From Candidatus Segatella mututuai (GTDB lineage: Bacteria > Bacteroidota > Bacteroidia > Bacteroidales > Bacteroidaceae), in NCBI GenBank assembly GCA_002439605.1, contig DJOI01000051.1, positions 1 to 36,028 of the forward strand: 36,028 nt of DNA, in the 5' to 3' direction. A program made the translations under genes and the position numbers. This document shows positions 1-8,279 of the stretch, one piece after another. The notes below the pieces were generated by a model that saw nothing but the letters and a program-made list of their open reading frames with translations, was not told the DNA's origin and did not search any database. How positions within the stretch are numbered: position 1 is the stretch's first letter; the number at the start of each line of letters is the position of its first letter.

Positions 1-66
1 GAAAAGTTATGTGACAGAGATGGAAGCACCAAGGAATTTGATGATTATATTCAACATTTGATGTAA
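1..66 (+). CDS. Partial CDS, C-terminal end only
   Basis: Frame 1 is open from the first base and ends with TAA at 64-66. It encodes the last 21 residues of a protein (ending IQHLM) rich in charged residues. The start lies outside the window, so neither family nor function can be given. It converges on the membrane lipoprotein gene that ends at 113. A short open frame at a contig edge can be chance, so confidence is limited. Confidence 0.4.
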   Translation, partial: EKLCDRDGSTKEFDDYIQHLM

Positions 67-112
67 TCAATGCCCTCTATACTTGGATTCCCTGAAGAAC
101 TTGCATGCCGTT

Positions 113-1039
113 TCATCGACGCAGGAAACGGCGGATGGCAAACCAGAAGTAAAATGCCAAGAGGACATAACCCACATAATAAAGCGTGCAGAGACTGAAG
201 ATGATGTAATCGACAGCGCAGACTCCTACAAGACCTCCTAAATACAGGACGGCATCACCAAGACTAAGGCGCTGCTTCACCTCGTCGAGACAAGCCAACG
301 CCAATATCAATATCGCCCAAACCGAAGCCAAGAAGAAACCCAACACACGGGGAACGGCAAAGGGATTAAGAGTGGGATGGAAATAGAAGTGACGCCACAT
401 CTCGGGAGCAAACAACTGGATGGTAGCATAAAACGCCGCTGAGAGCGACACCATCAACACCAATGCCGTGGGATAAGGAGAATCAATGTCATTGAAATGA
501 ACGATATGAGCATTGCTATGGGATATTTTGCGCAGAAGATAAGCCACAGAAATCAACACGATGACAATCATGAAGATAAGCAGGTGGGTATTGCTGAAGA
601 CGAGGATGAACTGAGAGATGGGATCGTCGGGGACGACATGAGGCAACAGACGGGACTCGTGAATCCAGCCAAACTCATTCTCCTCAGTAGCCAACTGTAC
701 CCACACAGAGTCTTCTGTGTCTTGAGGAATGATGCGGATGTCGGAAACTACCAACAGACGATGTCTCTTTACAGCAAAGGAATCGATACGCAGATGGTTG
801 ACATACTCCTCTGGCTGCTGACGTATCAGCACGAGCGAGTCGGAACTGACTACAAAGTTATATCTGTTGGTGTAATAATGCGTAGAGGAAAACGAGATGG
901 AGTCGAGCTGTCGGTCACTGTACTCTATCAGAGCAGCATGCTGAACCTTGCCACCATGACGATGATAGCAACCGCTGAACAGCAACAGCATACCCAACAG
1001 CCAACAGGCAATCCATGCATATCGTTTTCCTTTGCTCAT
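113..1039 (-). CDS. Lipoprotein with SH3-like domain and five predicted membrane segments
   Basis: I do not recognise a named family. The protein of 308 residues starts at the ATG at 1039 (MSKGKRYAWIA); a longer start at 1075 would overlap the upstream stop codon at 1056. A lipobox (LLLFSGC, Cys24) follows a hydrophobic stretch. Residues about 55-130 look like a small extracytoplasmic beta domain of the SH3 type (VWVQLATEENEFGWIHESRLL resembles the end of bacterial SH3 domains). A strong membrane helix follows at about 140-165, and four more hydrophobic helices run to a basic C-terminus (RRFLRR). It lies 16 bp after the U32 gene and is probably co-transcribed with metA and U32. A sensor or envelope role is possible but unsupported. 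Confidence 0.75.
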   Translation of the reverse strand: MSKGKRYAWIACWLLGMLLLFSGCYHRHGGKVQHAALIEYSDRQLDSISFSSTHYYTNRYNFVVSSDSLVLIRQQPEEYVNHLRIDSFAVKRHRLLVVSDIRIIPQDTEDSVWVQLATEENEFGWIHESRLLPHVVPDDPISQFILVFSNTHLLIFMIVIVLISVAYLLRKISHSNAHIVHFNDIDSPYPTALVLMVSLSAAFYATIQLFAPEMWRHFYFHPTLNPFAVPRVLGFFLASVWAILILALACLDEVKQRLSLGDAVLYLGGLVGVCAVDYIIFSLCTLYYVGYVLLAFYFWFAIRRFLRR

Positions 1040-1055
1040 ATCTTTTCGCTTAGTT

Positions 1056-3011
1056 TCAACGCTCAGTATACACATTCATCTGACATTCGTTGCAGACAAA
1101 CTGCAAACGGAACTTCCTGCCATCGCCCAAACGAAGGAATAGAGGTTCTTTCCACGTAGGCTTGCGTCCGCCTCGCTTCACACAATATCCCAACGAATAA
1201 CGCAGACAATGGCGGCACTGCATCAGCAGAACTTCTTCCTGCCGCTCTGCCTCGTTGCGAAGCTCGAAAGCATAGCCTACCTTCGCCATTCCATGTGCCT
1301 GATAGAAAGAACGAGCACTCCGATTGGCGATATTATATAGATAGCTGTACTTGGCATATTCCGGCTGCCATGCCTTCACCACGGCCGATGTCTTATCAGA
1401 GGAAGCCTCAGTATGAGGAGCCTCATGAATCACACCAGCTATAGATAAGGATGACAACAAAGAACGCCGCAAGTCGGTAAGCACGCTGTTGGGAATGAAA
1501 TACTGGTCGGCACCATTGCGAATCTCCACCTCCTGGCACTCATAGATTGTGCCACCCAATTTGCTGAGTTGTTTGATGATATTCTCGCGCTGTGGCTTTT
1601 TTGCCATGCTATGTTCGAAGGCTATGACTTCTGCCGCCAAGTATTCCAAGGAAGCACTGTTCTCCGCATCACTACTTACGTAAGAAGCCTTCCCCTGTTC
1701 CTTACAGTAGTATGCTCTGGCTGAGAAACCACTCGTACTATCCTCATCATACAAGTCGAAAACAATCTTGACAGGAATCTTTCGTTCTGCCGTCTTTCCT
1801 GCCAATATCTTTCCAAATGCCACATCTTTGTTGCGATAGAGCGCAACACCGGGACGCAGATGGCGAGGCATCTCTAAAGGAAAGAGACGGTTTCCAACCG
1901 CACGATTCACACGGAAACCTTCCAACTCACGGTCTTCATTGATAAAACACAAGCCGTCACCATTGGCGAAGCTCGCTACTGAAGCCACATTGAAACTGTT
2001 GCCATGCAATTCCTTCACCTTGCCCACATATTCGCCGATAGCCTTCGGAGTATCAAAGGAGGTGATGTCCATTTGCCTGCCACGCAGGAAATAATTGGTA
2101 AAGCCACGGTTGAAAGTCTTCTTCAAGTCGGGCTCAAAAGCATAACGAGACCTTCCCAACGAAGGACGCTCATACTCACCTGGACGTTTCCTGCAAATCT
2201 CGTCAAGGTGCTGGCTGTAGGCCGCCACCACATTCTTCACGTAGTAGACATCCTTCAACCTACCTTCTATCTTAAACGAGCAGGCACCAGCATCAGCCAA
2301 AGCCTCCAAGTTGTCTATCTGGCACATGTCCTTGAGGGAGAGCAGATGACGCTGATGCTCTATCTCCTGTCCATCGGAATCAAAAAGGTCGAACTTCATG
2401 CGGCAGAACTGGGCGCACTCTCCCCTATTGGCAGAGCGGCCGAAGCAATATTCAGACGCATAGCATACGCCAGAATAGCACACACAAAGCGCACCATGAA
2501 CAAACACCTCGAGCTCCATGTCGGGAACGGCAGCATGAATGGCCTCTATCTCCTTGACAGAGAGCTCGCGAGCCAACACTGCACGATGGAAGCCCAACGA
2601 CTGAAGCCACTTCACCTTATCGGCAGTTCTTGTATCACACTGGGTGCTGGAATGCAGGAACTCCGTCCGCTCGAAATCAGCCACAACGGAACCCTCTCCC
2701 TGAAGAGCGTAAAGCACCCCCATATCCTGCAATAGCAAGGCATCGACACCAACAGATTGCAGGTTCTTGATCATCTTCAATGTATCCTTGATTTCTGAAT
2801 CGTAGATAATGGTGTTGACAGTAACATGCACCTTGGCACGAAACTGATGGGCATAGTCGCACAACAGCCTGATATCCTCTATAGAGTTACCCGCAGCCGC
2901 ACGTGCCCCAAACTTAGGTGCTCCGATATACACGGCATCTGCACCATGGTCGATGGCGGCGATACCGCATTCTAAATTTTTGGCAGGAGCCAACAATTCC
3001 AAAGTTCTCAT
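1056..3011 (-). CDS. Peptidase U32 family protein, RlhA-like (23S rRNA hydroxylation)
   Basis: The protein has 651 residues from the ATG at 3011; a GTG at 3041 directly after the metA stop is a less likely start. The N-terminus (LELLAPAKNLECGIAAIDHGADAVYIG) and the cysteine motif around residues 160-205 (HGALCVCYSGVCY, then RGECAQFCR) are the U32 hallmarks. These cysteines are thought to bind an iron-sulfur cluster in the RNA-modifying members. The length is close to E. coli RlhA (about 650), which makes 5-hydroxycytidine in 23S rRNA, and longer than TrhP (about 450). The C-terminus carries extra cysteines (CRHC, CVKRGG, CNEC) that look like a zinc-ribbon-type module. It sits 30 bp behind metA in the same direction. 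The family call is firm; the substrate is inference. Confidence 0.85.
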   Translation of the reverse strand: MRTLELLAPAKNLECGIAAIDHGADAVYIGAPKFGARAAAGNSIEDIRLLCDYAHQFRAKVHVTVNTIIYDSEIKDTLKMIKNLQSVGVDALLLQDMGVLYALQGEGSVVADFERTEFLHSSTQCDTRTADKVKWLQSLGFHRAVLARELSVKEIEAIHAAVPDMELEVFVHGALCVCYSGVCYASEYCFGRSANRGECAQFCRMKFDLFDSDGQEIEHQRHLLSLKDMCQIDNLEALADAGACSFKIEGRLKDVYYVKNVVAAYSQHLDEICRKRPGEYERPSLGRSRYAFEPDLKKTFNRGFTNYFLRGRQMDITSFDTPKAIGEYVGKVKELHGNSFNVASVASFANGDGLCFINEDRELEGFRVNRAVGNRLFPLEMPRHLRPGVALYRNKDVAFGKILAGKTAERKIPVKIVFDLYDEDSTSGFSARAYYCKEQGKASYVSSDAENSASLEYLAAEVIAFEHSMAKKPQRENIIKQLSKLGGTIYECQEVEIRNGADQYFIPNSVLTDLRRSLLSSLSIAGVIHEAPHTEASSDKTSAVVKAWQPEYAKYSYLYNIANRSARSFYQAHGMAKVGYAFELRNEAERQEEVLLMQCRHCLRYSLGYCVKRGGRKPTWKEPLFLRLGDGRKFRLQFVCNECQMNVYTER

Positions 3012-3041
3012 TCTCCGTTGTTCATTTCTTCGCTTTCGCAC

Positions 3042-3959
3042 TTACTTGATGTCATCAATATTATAAGGTGTCTCCTGATAAACGTAGTAGTTGATCCAGT
3101 TGCTGTAGAACAAGTTGGCATGCGCTCTCCATGTCACTACAGGCTCCTCGCTTGGATTGTCGTGATAATAATAGTTCTTGGGTAACTCAACATCATCGCG
3201 CTTGCCCAAGTCACGATGATATTCCTTGTCGAGCGTATTGGGAGCATATTCCATATGGCCTGTAACGAAGAACTCACGGCCGCCACGTGCCATTACGATA
3301 CTCACACCACTCTCAGGAGACTCGGCTATGATATCAAGTCCTGGAACCTTCTCTATGTCCTCGCGTCTCACTTCTGTATGACGGCTCTGCGGCATGGCAA
3401 ACCAGTCATCGAAGCCACGGAAGATAGGCAACGACGGGTCGAGCGATTTCTGCAGGAAAATACCAAACATTTTCTTATCGAGCGAATGTTTGGGAACGCC
3501 ATAGAAATGGTAAAGACCAGCCTGTGCCCCCCAACAGATATAGAGTGTAGAAGTGACATGGGTACGAGCCCAGTCAAAGATTTGCTGTATCTCGGACCAG
3601 TATTCCACCTCCTCGTACCGCATGTTTTCTATAGGAGCCCCCGTAACTATCATGCCGTCAAACTTCTGCTTTGACAGTTCGGAAAAGTCCTTATAAAACA
3701 TCATCATGTGCTCGATAGGCGTATTCTTGGGAGTATGGCTCTTCAGTTTCATGAAGTACACTTCCAATTGCAGAGGAGTGTTGGACAAAAGCCTAACGAG
3801 GTCGGTCTCCGTAGTTACCTTCAGCGGCATGAGATTGAGCACGACGATGCGCAAGGGTCTTATCTCCTGACTGTGTGCCCTACTCTCGTCCATGACGAAG
3901 ATGTTCTCGTGCTTCAGTAACTCTATGGCTGGCAATTTATCTGGTAATCTTAATGGCAT
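3042..3959 (-). CDS. metA: MetA-family homoserine O-acyltransferase, predicted to use acetyl-CoA
   Basis: This enzyme acylates L-homoserine in the first committed step of methionine synthesis. The ATG at 3959 gives MPLRLPDKLPA, which aligns with the start of E. coli MetA; a longer start at 3989 would fall inside the -7 promoter box. With this start the protein has 305 residues and catalytic positions match family numbering: Cys142 (YICWGAQ), His235 and Glu237 (TGHMEY). Residue 111 is Glu (TGAPIEN). In this family Glu111 is the published determinant of acetyl-CoA use and Gly111 of succinyl-CoA use, so the usual label of succinyltransferase is probably wrong here. It is first in an operon with the U32 gene. 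Confidence 0.93.
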   Translation of the reverse strand: MPLRLPDKLPAIELLKHENIFVMDESRAHSQEIRPLRIVVLNLMPLKVTTETDLVRLLSNTPLQLEVYFMKLKSHTPKNTPIEHMMMFYKDFSELSKQKFDGMIVTGAPIENMRYEEVEYWSEIQQIFDWARTHVTSTLYICWGAQAGLYHFYGVPKHSLDKKMFGIFLQKSLDPSLPIFRGFDDWFAMPQSRHTEVRREDIEKVPGLDIIAESPESGVSIVMARGGREFFVTGHMEYAPNTLDKEYHRDLGKRDDVELPKNYYYHDNPSEEPVVTWRAHANLFYSNWINYYVYQETPYNIDDIK

Positions 3960-3986
3960 AACTCTAATCCTTTCTCTAATTTTGTG

Positions 3987-3994
3987 CAAAAATA
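3987..3994 (-). promoter_or_regulatory. -7 promoter box of metA (TATTTTTG)
   Basis: On the minus strand this matches the Bacteroidota -7 consensus TAnnTTTG, 28 bp before the metA ATG. No TTG at the expected -33 distance was found. The box overlaps the alternative upstream start codon at 3989, which supports translation from 3959. Confidence 0.6.
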
Positions 3995-4015
3995 CACTTT
4001 TTCAATGAGATAATG

Positions 4016-4053
4016 AAAAAAGGATGCCAAAATTTCTTCCAGCATCCTTCTTT
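4016..4053 (-). terminator. Intrinsic terminator of the M13 peptidase gene
   Basis: The arms at 4021-4027 (AGGATGC) and 4042-4048 (GCATCCT) form a 7-bp stem, extended by flanking A/T pairs. On the minus strand it is followed by a run of six T (4015-4020). It lies 16-50 bp after the stop codon of the peptidase and before metA. Confidence 0.75.
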
Positions 4054-4063
4054 TTGTCTATTA

Positions 4064-6097
4064 TTACCAAAGTTCCAGTCGCTCATTCTTTGGAATGAAC
4101 ATCTTGTCGCCAGGTTTCACATCGAAGGCCTCATACCAGGCGTCAATATGAGGCAAGGCTCCATCTACACGCCATTTGCCCAGAGAGTGCGGGTCGTTCT
4201 TTACGCGTTGGCGTATCTCCTTATCGGTGATGTTCTGCCCCCATACACCTGCATAGGCAAGGAAGAAGCGCTGAGCAGGAGTGAAACCGTCCTTGTTCTT
4301 GAGTGGCTTCTTGGCCGTGGCATTCTTCAAAGCATTGAAGGCAACCATCAAGCCACCGTGGTCGGCAAGGTTCTCGCCCAAGGTGAAACGCCCGTTGGCA
4401 TTCAGATCCGGCAACACCTTGATGTGGCTGAAGAAGTCGGCATACATATCAGCACGCTGGTTGAAACCCTTGGCATCTTCGGCTGTCCACCAATCATGCA
4501 GATTTCCGTCGGCATCGTACTGACGGCCTTGATCATCGAATCCGTGCGTCATCTCATGACCTATCACCACGCCGATGGCTCCGTAGTTGAAGGCCTCGTC
4601 GGCCTTGGAATCAAAGAATGGATACTGCAGGATTCCTGCTGGGAAACAAATCTCGTTTGTGGTAGGATTATAGTAGGCGTTGACGGTCTGCGGAGTCATA
4701 TACCACTCGTCTCTGTCGACTGGTTTTCCTGCCTTCTCAGCTATTTCCTTGTCGTTGGCAAACTTGCGACAAGCCAACACATTCTCATAGAAACTCTTGG
4801 ATGGGTCGATATTGAGCAGACTGTAGTCGGTCCATTTGTTGGGATAACCTATCTTGACATAGAACTTATCGAGCTTCTTATGGGCTGCAGCCTTGGTTAC
4901 ATCGCTCATCCAAGTCTGTGCATCGATGCGCTCGCCCAAGCTTATCTGCAAGTTCTTCACCAAGGCTTCCATCTTTTTCTTGGAGCTCTCGGGGAAGAAC
5001 TTCTTGCAGTAGATGCGGCCCAGCGCCTCACCCATCTGGCTCTCTACCTGGTTGGTGGCACGCTTCCAGAGAGGATAATCCTCCTGACGGCCACTCATGG
5101 TCTTTCCAAAAAAGTCGAAGTTGGCCTCGCGAATCTCGTCGGTAAGGTAAGAAGAAGAGCTGCGAATTACACTCCAGAGCATCAGAGCCTTCAGGATAGG
5201 GGCATTCTCGGCAGCGGAAATCTTGTCGTAGGCTGCAAAGAAAGCAGGCTGACCCACAATAATCTCTTGTATATACTCGCTCTTGATTCCCTCGCCATTG
5301 GCCAAGGCCTCAAGAGGAATGTTGGGATAGTTTTCCTTGAACTGCTTGAGAGTGGTCTTATTGTAGTTGGCCTGCGGGTCGCGAAGTTCGGTGCGGCTTT
5401 TAGAAACCACGGCAAGATTAGTCTCGTGCAGGAAGATGGCCTGTGCATACTGGCTTGCATCTTCCGCAGAGAAGCCATAAAGCTGGAACATCTTTGCAAG
5501 ATAGGTCTTATAGGCCTCACGGATGGCCACTGTGGCGGCATCGTTGTTGAGGTAATAATCCTTTGTGCCAAGGGTCAGACCTCCCTGCATGACATTATAT
5601 ATGTTGCGAGTGACATTTTTCTCATCGGCTCCAAAACCAGCACCATAGCTCACTCCGAGTCCCATCCAGGCATACTTTATTTGCAATTTCTGCAGGTCGG
5701 CCTTAGTCTTGGCTGCCACAATCTCGTCAAGTAAAGGCTTCACAGGAGCTATGCCTTCCTTGTTACGACGCTCCACATCCATCGCCAACTTGTAGAAGTC
5801 GGACAATTTCTGCTCGATGCTTCCCTTCTTGTAGCTCTTTTTCTGCAATTCGCTCAAGATGCTGTTAATACGCTTGTTGTTGTTTTCCTGCAACTGGTCG
5901 AAACTTCCATAGCGACTGTAAGCTGCCGGCAAAGGATTGTTCTTTTGCCATCCGCCTGTGGCAAACTGATAGAAATCGTCGGCAGGCTTTGCCGTCTTGT
6001 CAAGATTGCTCATGACAAGTCCCGACTTGCTTTGTGCATCTACACCCATTGGCATGGCTGCAATCATCACCATCGGGATAATCATCTTCATGTTCAT
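4064..6097 (-). CDS. pepO: M13 family zinc metalloendopeptidase (PepO/neprilysin-like)
   Basis: This is an exported peptide-cleaving metalloenzyme. The 677-residue length is typical for M13. A signal peptide (MNMKMIIPMVMIAAMPMGVDAQS) precedes the M13 N-terminal helical domain (about 35-425). The catalytic domain has NAYYNP (473-478), the zinc motif HEMTH (514-518) with HGFDDQG after it, and ENLAD (575-579) giving the third zinc ligand Glu575. All key residues are present. It lies 41 bp after the ABC-F gene with no clear promoter between, so the two may be co-transcribed; a terminator follows at about 4020-4050. It probably degrades peptides in the periplasm, and in P. gingivalis a PepO homologue is cell-surface associated. 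Confidence 0.93.
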   Translation of the reverse strand: MNMKMIIPMVMIAAMPMGVDAQSKSGLVMSNLDKTAKPADDFYQFATGGWQKNNPLPAAYSRYGSFDQLQENNNKRINSILSELQKKSYKKGSIEQKLSDFYKLAMDVERRNKEGIAPVKPLLDEIVAAKTKADLQKLQIKYAWMGLGVSYGAGFGADEKNVTRNIYNVMQGGLTLGTKDYYLNNDAATVAIREAYKTYLAKMFQLYGFSAEDASQYAQAIFLHETNLAVVSKSRTELRDPQANYNKTTLKQFKENYPNIPLEALANGEGIKSEYIQEIIVGQPAFFAAYDKISAAENAPILKALMLWSVIRSSSSYLTDEIREANFDFFGKTMSGRQEDYPLWKRATNQVESQMGEALGRIYCKKFFPESSKKKMEALVKNLQISLGERIDAQTWMSDVTKAAAHKKLDKFYVKIGYPNKWTDYSLLNIDPSKSFYENVLACRKFANDKEIAEKAGKPVDRDEWYMTPQTVNAYYNPTTNEICFPAGILQYPFFDSKADEAFNYGAIGVVIGHEMTHGFDDQGRQYDADGNLHDWWTAEDAKGFNQRADMYADFFSHIKVLPDLNANGRFTLGENLADHGGLMVAFNALKNATAKKPLKNKDGFTPAQRFFLAYAGVWGQNITDKEIRQRVKNDPHSLGKWRVDGALPHIDAWYEAFDVKPGDKMFIPKNERLELW

Positions 6098-6138
6098 AAT
6101 GTTATAATTATTGGGTTATTGATATTTCTGTTATCACC

Positions 6139-8106
6139 TTATTGCGCTGACATTTTTTCCAGTTCCTCGGAGAGGACGAGCCAATTGTCGTTCTCCTCAT
6201 CAAGTTTACGCATAAGTGAAGTATACTCTGTGACAAGCTCCATGTTGGTGGCATTTTCGGGCTTCATCAGCAAATCGTCTATCTCCTTCTTGCGTTTCTC
6301 AAAGGTGGAGATACGCTGTTCGCAGTCCTTTACCGACTTCTCAGCCTTGCGAATCTTCTTCTGTTGCTCCTTGCGCTCGGCATAACTTTGTTTTTTTGAT
6401 AAATCACCAGAAGAAGATAGTGATGTGTCTTGCTGCCGTGGCTGTACGGAAGAACCGTCCGTTGACATCTCGCTATTGGAAATTGCAGTCTGGATTGTCT
6501 CGGCATTGTGGGCACGCAGATAGTCATAGATGCCTCCCAAATGCTCGCGTACTTTTCCTCCACCAAACTCATAAACTTTATCCACCAGTCCATCGAGGAA
6601 CTCACGGTCGTGACTCACGATGATGGCTGTTCCATCAAAGGCTTTGATGGCTTCCTTAAGAACATCCTTCGACTGCATATCAAGATGGTTGGTAGGCTCA
6701 TCGAGGATAAGAAGGTTGACAGGCTCAAGCAGCAGCTTGATCATGGCCAATCGGCTTCGCTCGCCTCCACTGAGCACCTTTACCAACTTCTCGGATGTCT
6801 CGCCTCCAAACATGAAAGCTCCGAGAAGGTCATTAATCTTCAAGCGCATCTCGCCTGTAGCCACATGGTCTATGGTTTCATAAATTGTAAGATTCTCATC
6901 CAGCAATTGGGCTTGGTTTTGTGCAAAATAGCCTATCTGCACATTGTGTCCTATCTTCAGAGTTCCCGTGAACGGAATCTCTCCCATGATACACTTCACA
7001 AGCGTGGACTTACCCTCGCCGTTCTTTCCGACAAAAGCCACTTTCTCTCCTCGCTTGATGGTAAGGTTGACATGATCGAAAACCGTATGCGAGCCATAGT
7101 CCTTGCGCACATCGTCGCAGATGACTGGATAGTCTCCACTCCGAAGACACGGAGGAAACTTGAGGTGCATCTGCTTGTTGTCGACCGCGTCCACCTCAAT
7201 GGGAACTATCTTCTCCAACAGCTTGATGCGGCTCTGTACCTGCACAGCCTTGGTGGGTTTGTAGCGGAAACGCTCTATGAAGGCTTTGATGTCGGCAATC
7301 TCCTTCTGCTGGTTCTCATAGGCACGCAACTGTTGTTCTCGCCGCTCTGCACGAAGCACAACATACTCGTCATATTTCACCCGATAATCCTCTACCCTTC
7401 CGCAAGTTATCTCCAAGGTACGATTGGTTACATGATTGATAAAGGCACGGTCGTGGCTTACCAACACCACCGCCTTGGCACTCTGAGCAAGAAACTGCTC
7501 CAACCACTGTATACTCTCAATATCAAGGTGGTTGGTAGGTTCGTCGAGAAGAAGCACATCTGGTTTCTGCAACAGTATTTTAGCCAGCTCGATACGCATG
7601 CGCCATCCCCCCGAAAACTCACGGGTAGGACGGTCAAAGTCCTGACGAGTGAAGCCAAGACCTGTAAGCGTGCGCTCTATCTCCGCCTCATAATTCTCGC
7701 CGCCCATCATCATGTAGCGCTCATGCTCCTGGGTAAACTTCTCTACCAACTGGGCGTATTCTTCGCTCTCATAGTCGGTACGGTCGGCCATCTCTTGCTG
7801 CATCCTGCCGAGGCGTTCCTTCATCTCTGTATTATGGGAAAAGGCCTTGCGAGTTTCCTCCTTCACGGTGGTGTCATCCTGCAACTTCATCACCTGTGGC
7901 AGATAGCCTATAGTCGTATCATCTGGCACAGCCACGATGCCATCTGTAGGCTTCTGAATGCCACAAAGTATCTTGAGCATCGTCGACTTACCAGCTCCAT
8001 TCTTGCCAACCAAAGCAATTCGGTCGCGATCGTTGACGACAAAACTAACATCGTGAAAGAGTGGCTTAACCCCAAACTCGATTTTCAAGCCTTCTACTGA
8101 AATCAT
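6139..8106 (-). CDS. ABC-F family ATPase (ribosome-associated, Uup/YdiF-like)
   Basis: Two ABC domains are fused without membrane segments. The first has Walker A GKNGAGKST (34-42), signature FSGGWRMRIELA (about 165) and LLLDEPTNHLD. The second has GKNGEGKST (about 360), LSGGERSRLAMIK (about 447) and LILDEPTNHLD. The charged linker between them (about 240-310, with FIERFRYKPTKAVQVQSR) is the P-site tRNA interaction motif region of ABC-F proteins. A Lys/Glu-rich coiled coil of about 70 residues ends the protein, as in Uup/YdiF-type members. Such proteins act on stalled ribosomes or antibiotic-bound ribosomes; nothing here points to resistance specifically. A 6-bp hairpin (8135-8151) lies in its leader. 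Confidence 0.92.
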   Translation of the reverse strand: MISVEGLKIEFGVKPLFHDVSFVVNDRDRIALVGKNGAGKSTMLKILCGIQKPTDGIVAVPDDTTIGYLPQVMKLQDDTTVKEETRKAFSHNTEMKERLGRMQQEMADRTDYESEEYAQLVEKFTQEHERYMMMGGENYEAEIERTLTGLGFTRQDFDRPTREFSGGWRMRIELAKILLQKPDVLLLDEPTNHLDIESIQWLEQFLAQSAKAVVLVSHDRAFINHVTNRTLEITCGRVEDYRVKYDEYVVLRAERREQQLRAYENQQKEIADIKAFIERFRYKPTKAVQVQSRIKLLEKIVPIEVDAVDNKQMHLKFPPCLRSGDYPVICDDVRKDYGSHTVFDHVNLTIKRGEKVAFVGKNGEGKSTLVKCIMGEIPFTGTLKIGHNVQIGYFAQNQAQLLDENLTIYETIDHVATGEMRLKINDLLGAFMFGGETSEKLVKVLSGGERSRLAMIKLLLEPVNLLILDEPTNHLDMQSKDVLKEAIKAFDGTAIIVSHDREFLDGLVDKVYEFGGGKVREHLGGIYDYLRAHNAETIQTAISNSEMSTDGSSVQPRQQDTSLSSSGDLSKKQSYAERKEQQKKIRKAEKSVKDCEQRISTFEKRKKEIDDLLMKPENATNMELVTEYTSLMRKLDEENDNWLVLSEELEKMSAQ

Positions 8107-8205
8107 ATCTTGTTATTTCCTTATTTTTCCTTTTATCAAGCCTCTCTTGATGCACACAACGACATACGGCATAAAAGGCAAGACAAATGCAAAACGCTTA
8201 TTTCC

Positions 8206-8237
8206 AAAAAGGCAACCCTTCATACCAAGGGCTGCCT
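8206..8237 (-). terminator. Intrinsic terminator after the serine palmitoyltransferase gene
   Basis: The arms AGGCAACCCTT (8210-8220) and AAGGGCTGCCT (8227-8237) form an 11-bp stem with one mismatch and a 6-nt loop. On the minus strand four T follow (8206-8209). It lies 43 bp beyond the stop codon and separates this gene from the ABC-F gene. Confidence 0.75.
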
Positions 8238-8279
8238 CCATATATAAAATAAATAGGTATAAATCCAAATAAGTAACGT

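Noticed and set aside
497..1159. 220-codon plus-strand frame opposite the membrane lipoprotein
   Set aside because: It has no signal, domain or promoter, and it spans the junction of two well-supported minus-strand genes.
4013..5734. 573-codon open frame on the plus strand opposite the M13 peptidase
   Set aside because: It mirrors the codon pattern of the real gene, overlaps its terminator and shows no family motif. The minus-strand gene has complete catalytic residues.
6508..8100. 530-codon open frame opposite the ABC-F gene
   Set aside because: It is the antisense shadow of a gene with two intact ABC domains; the translation has no recognisable domain.
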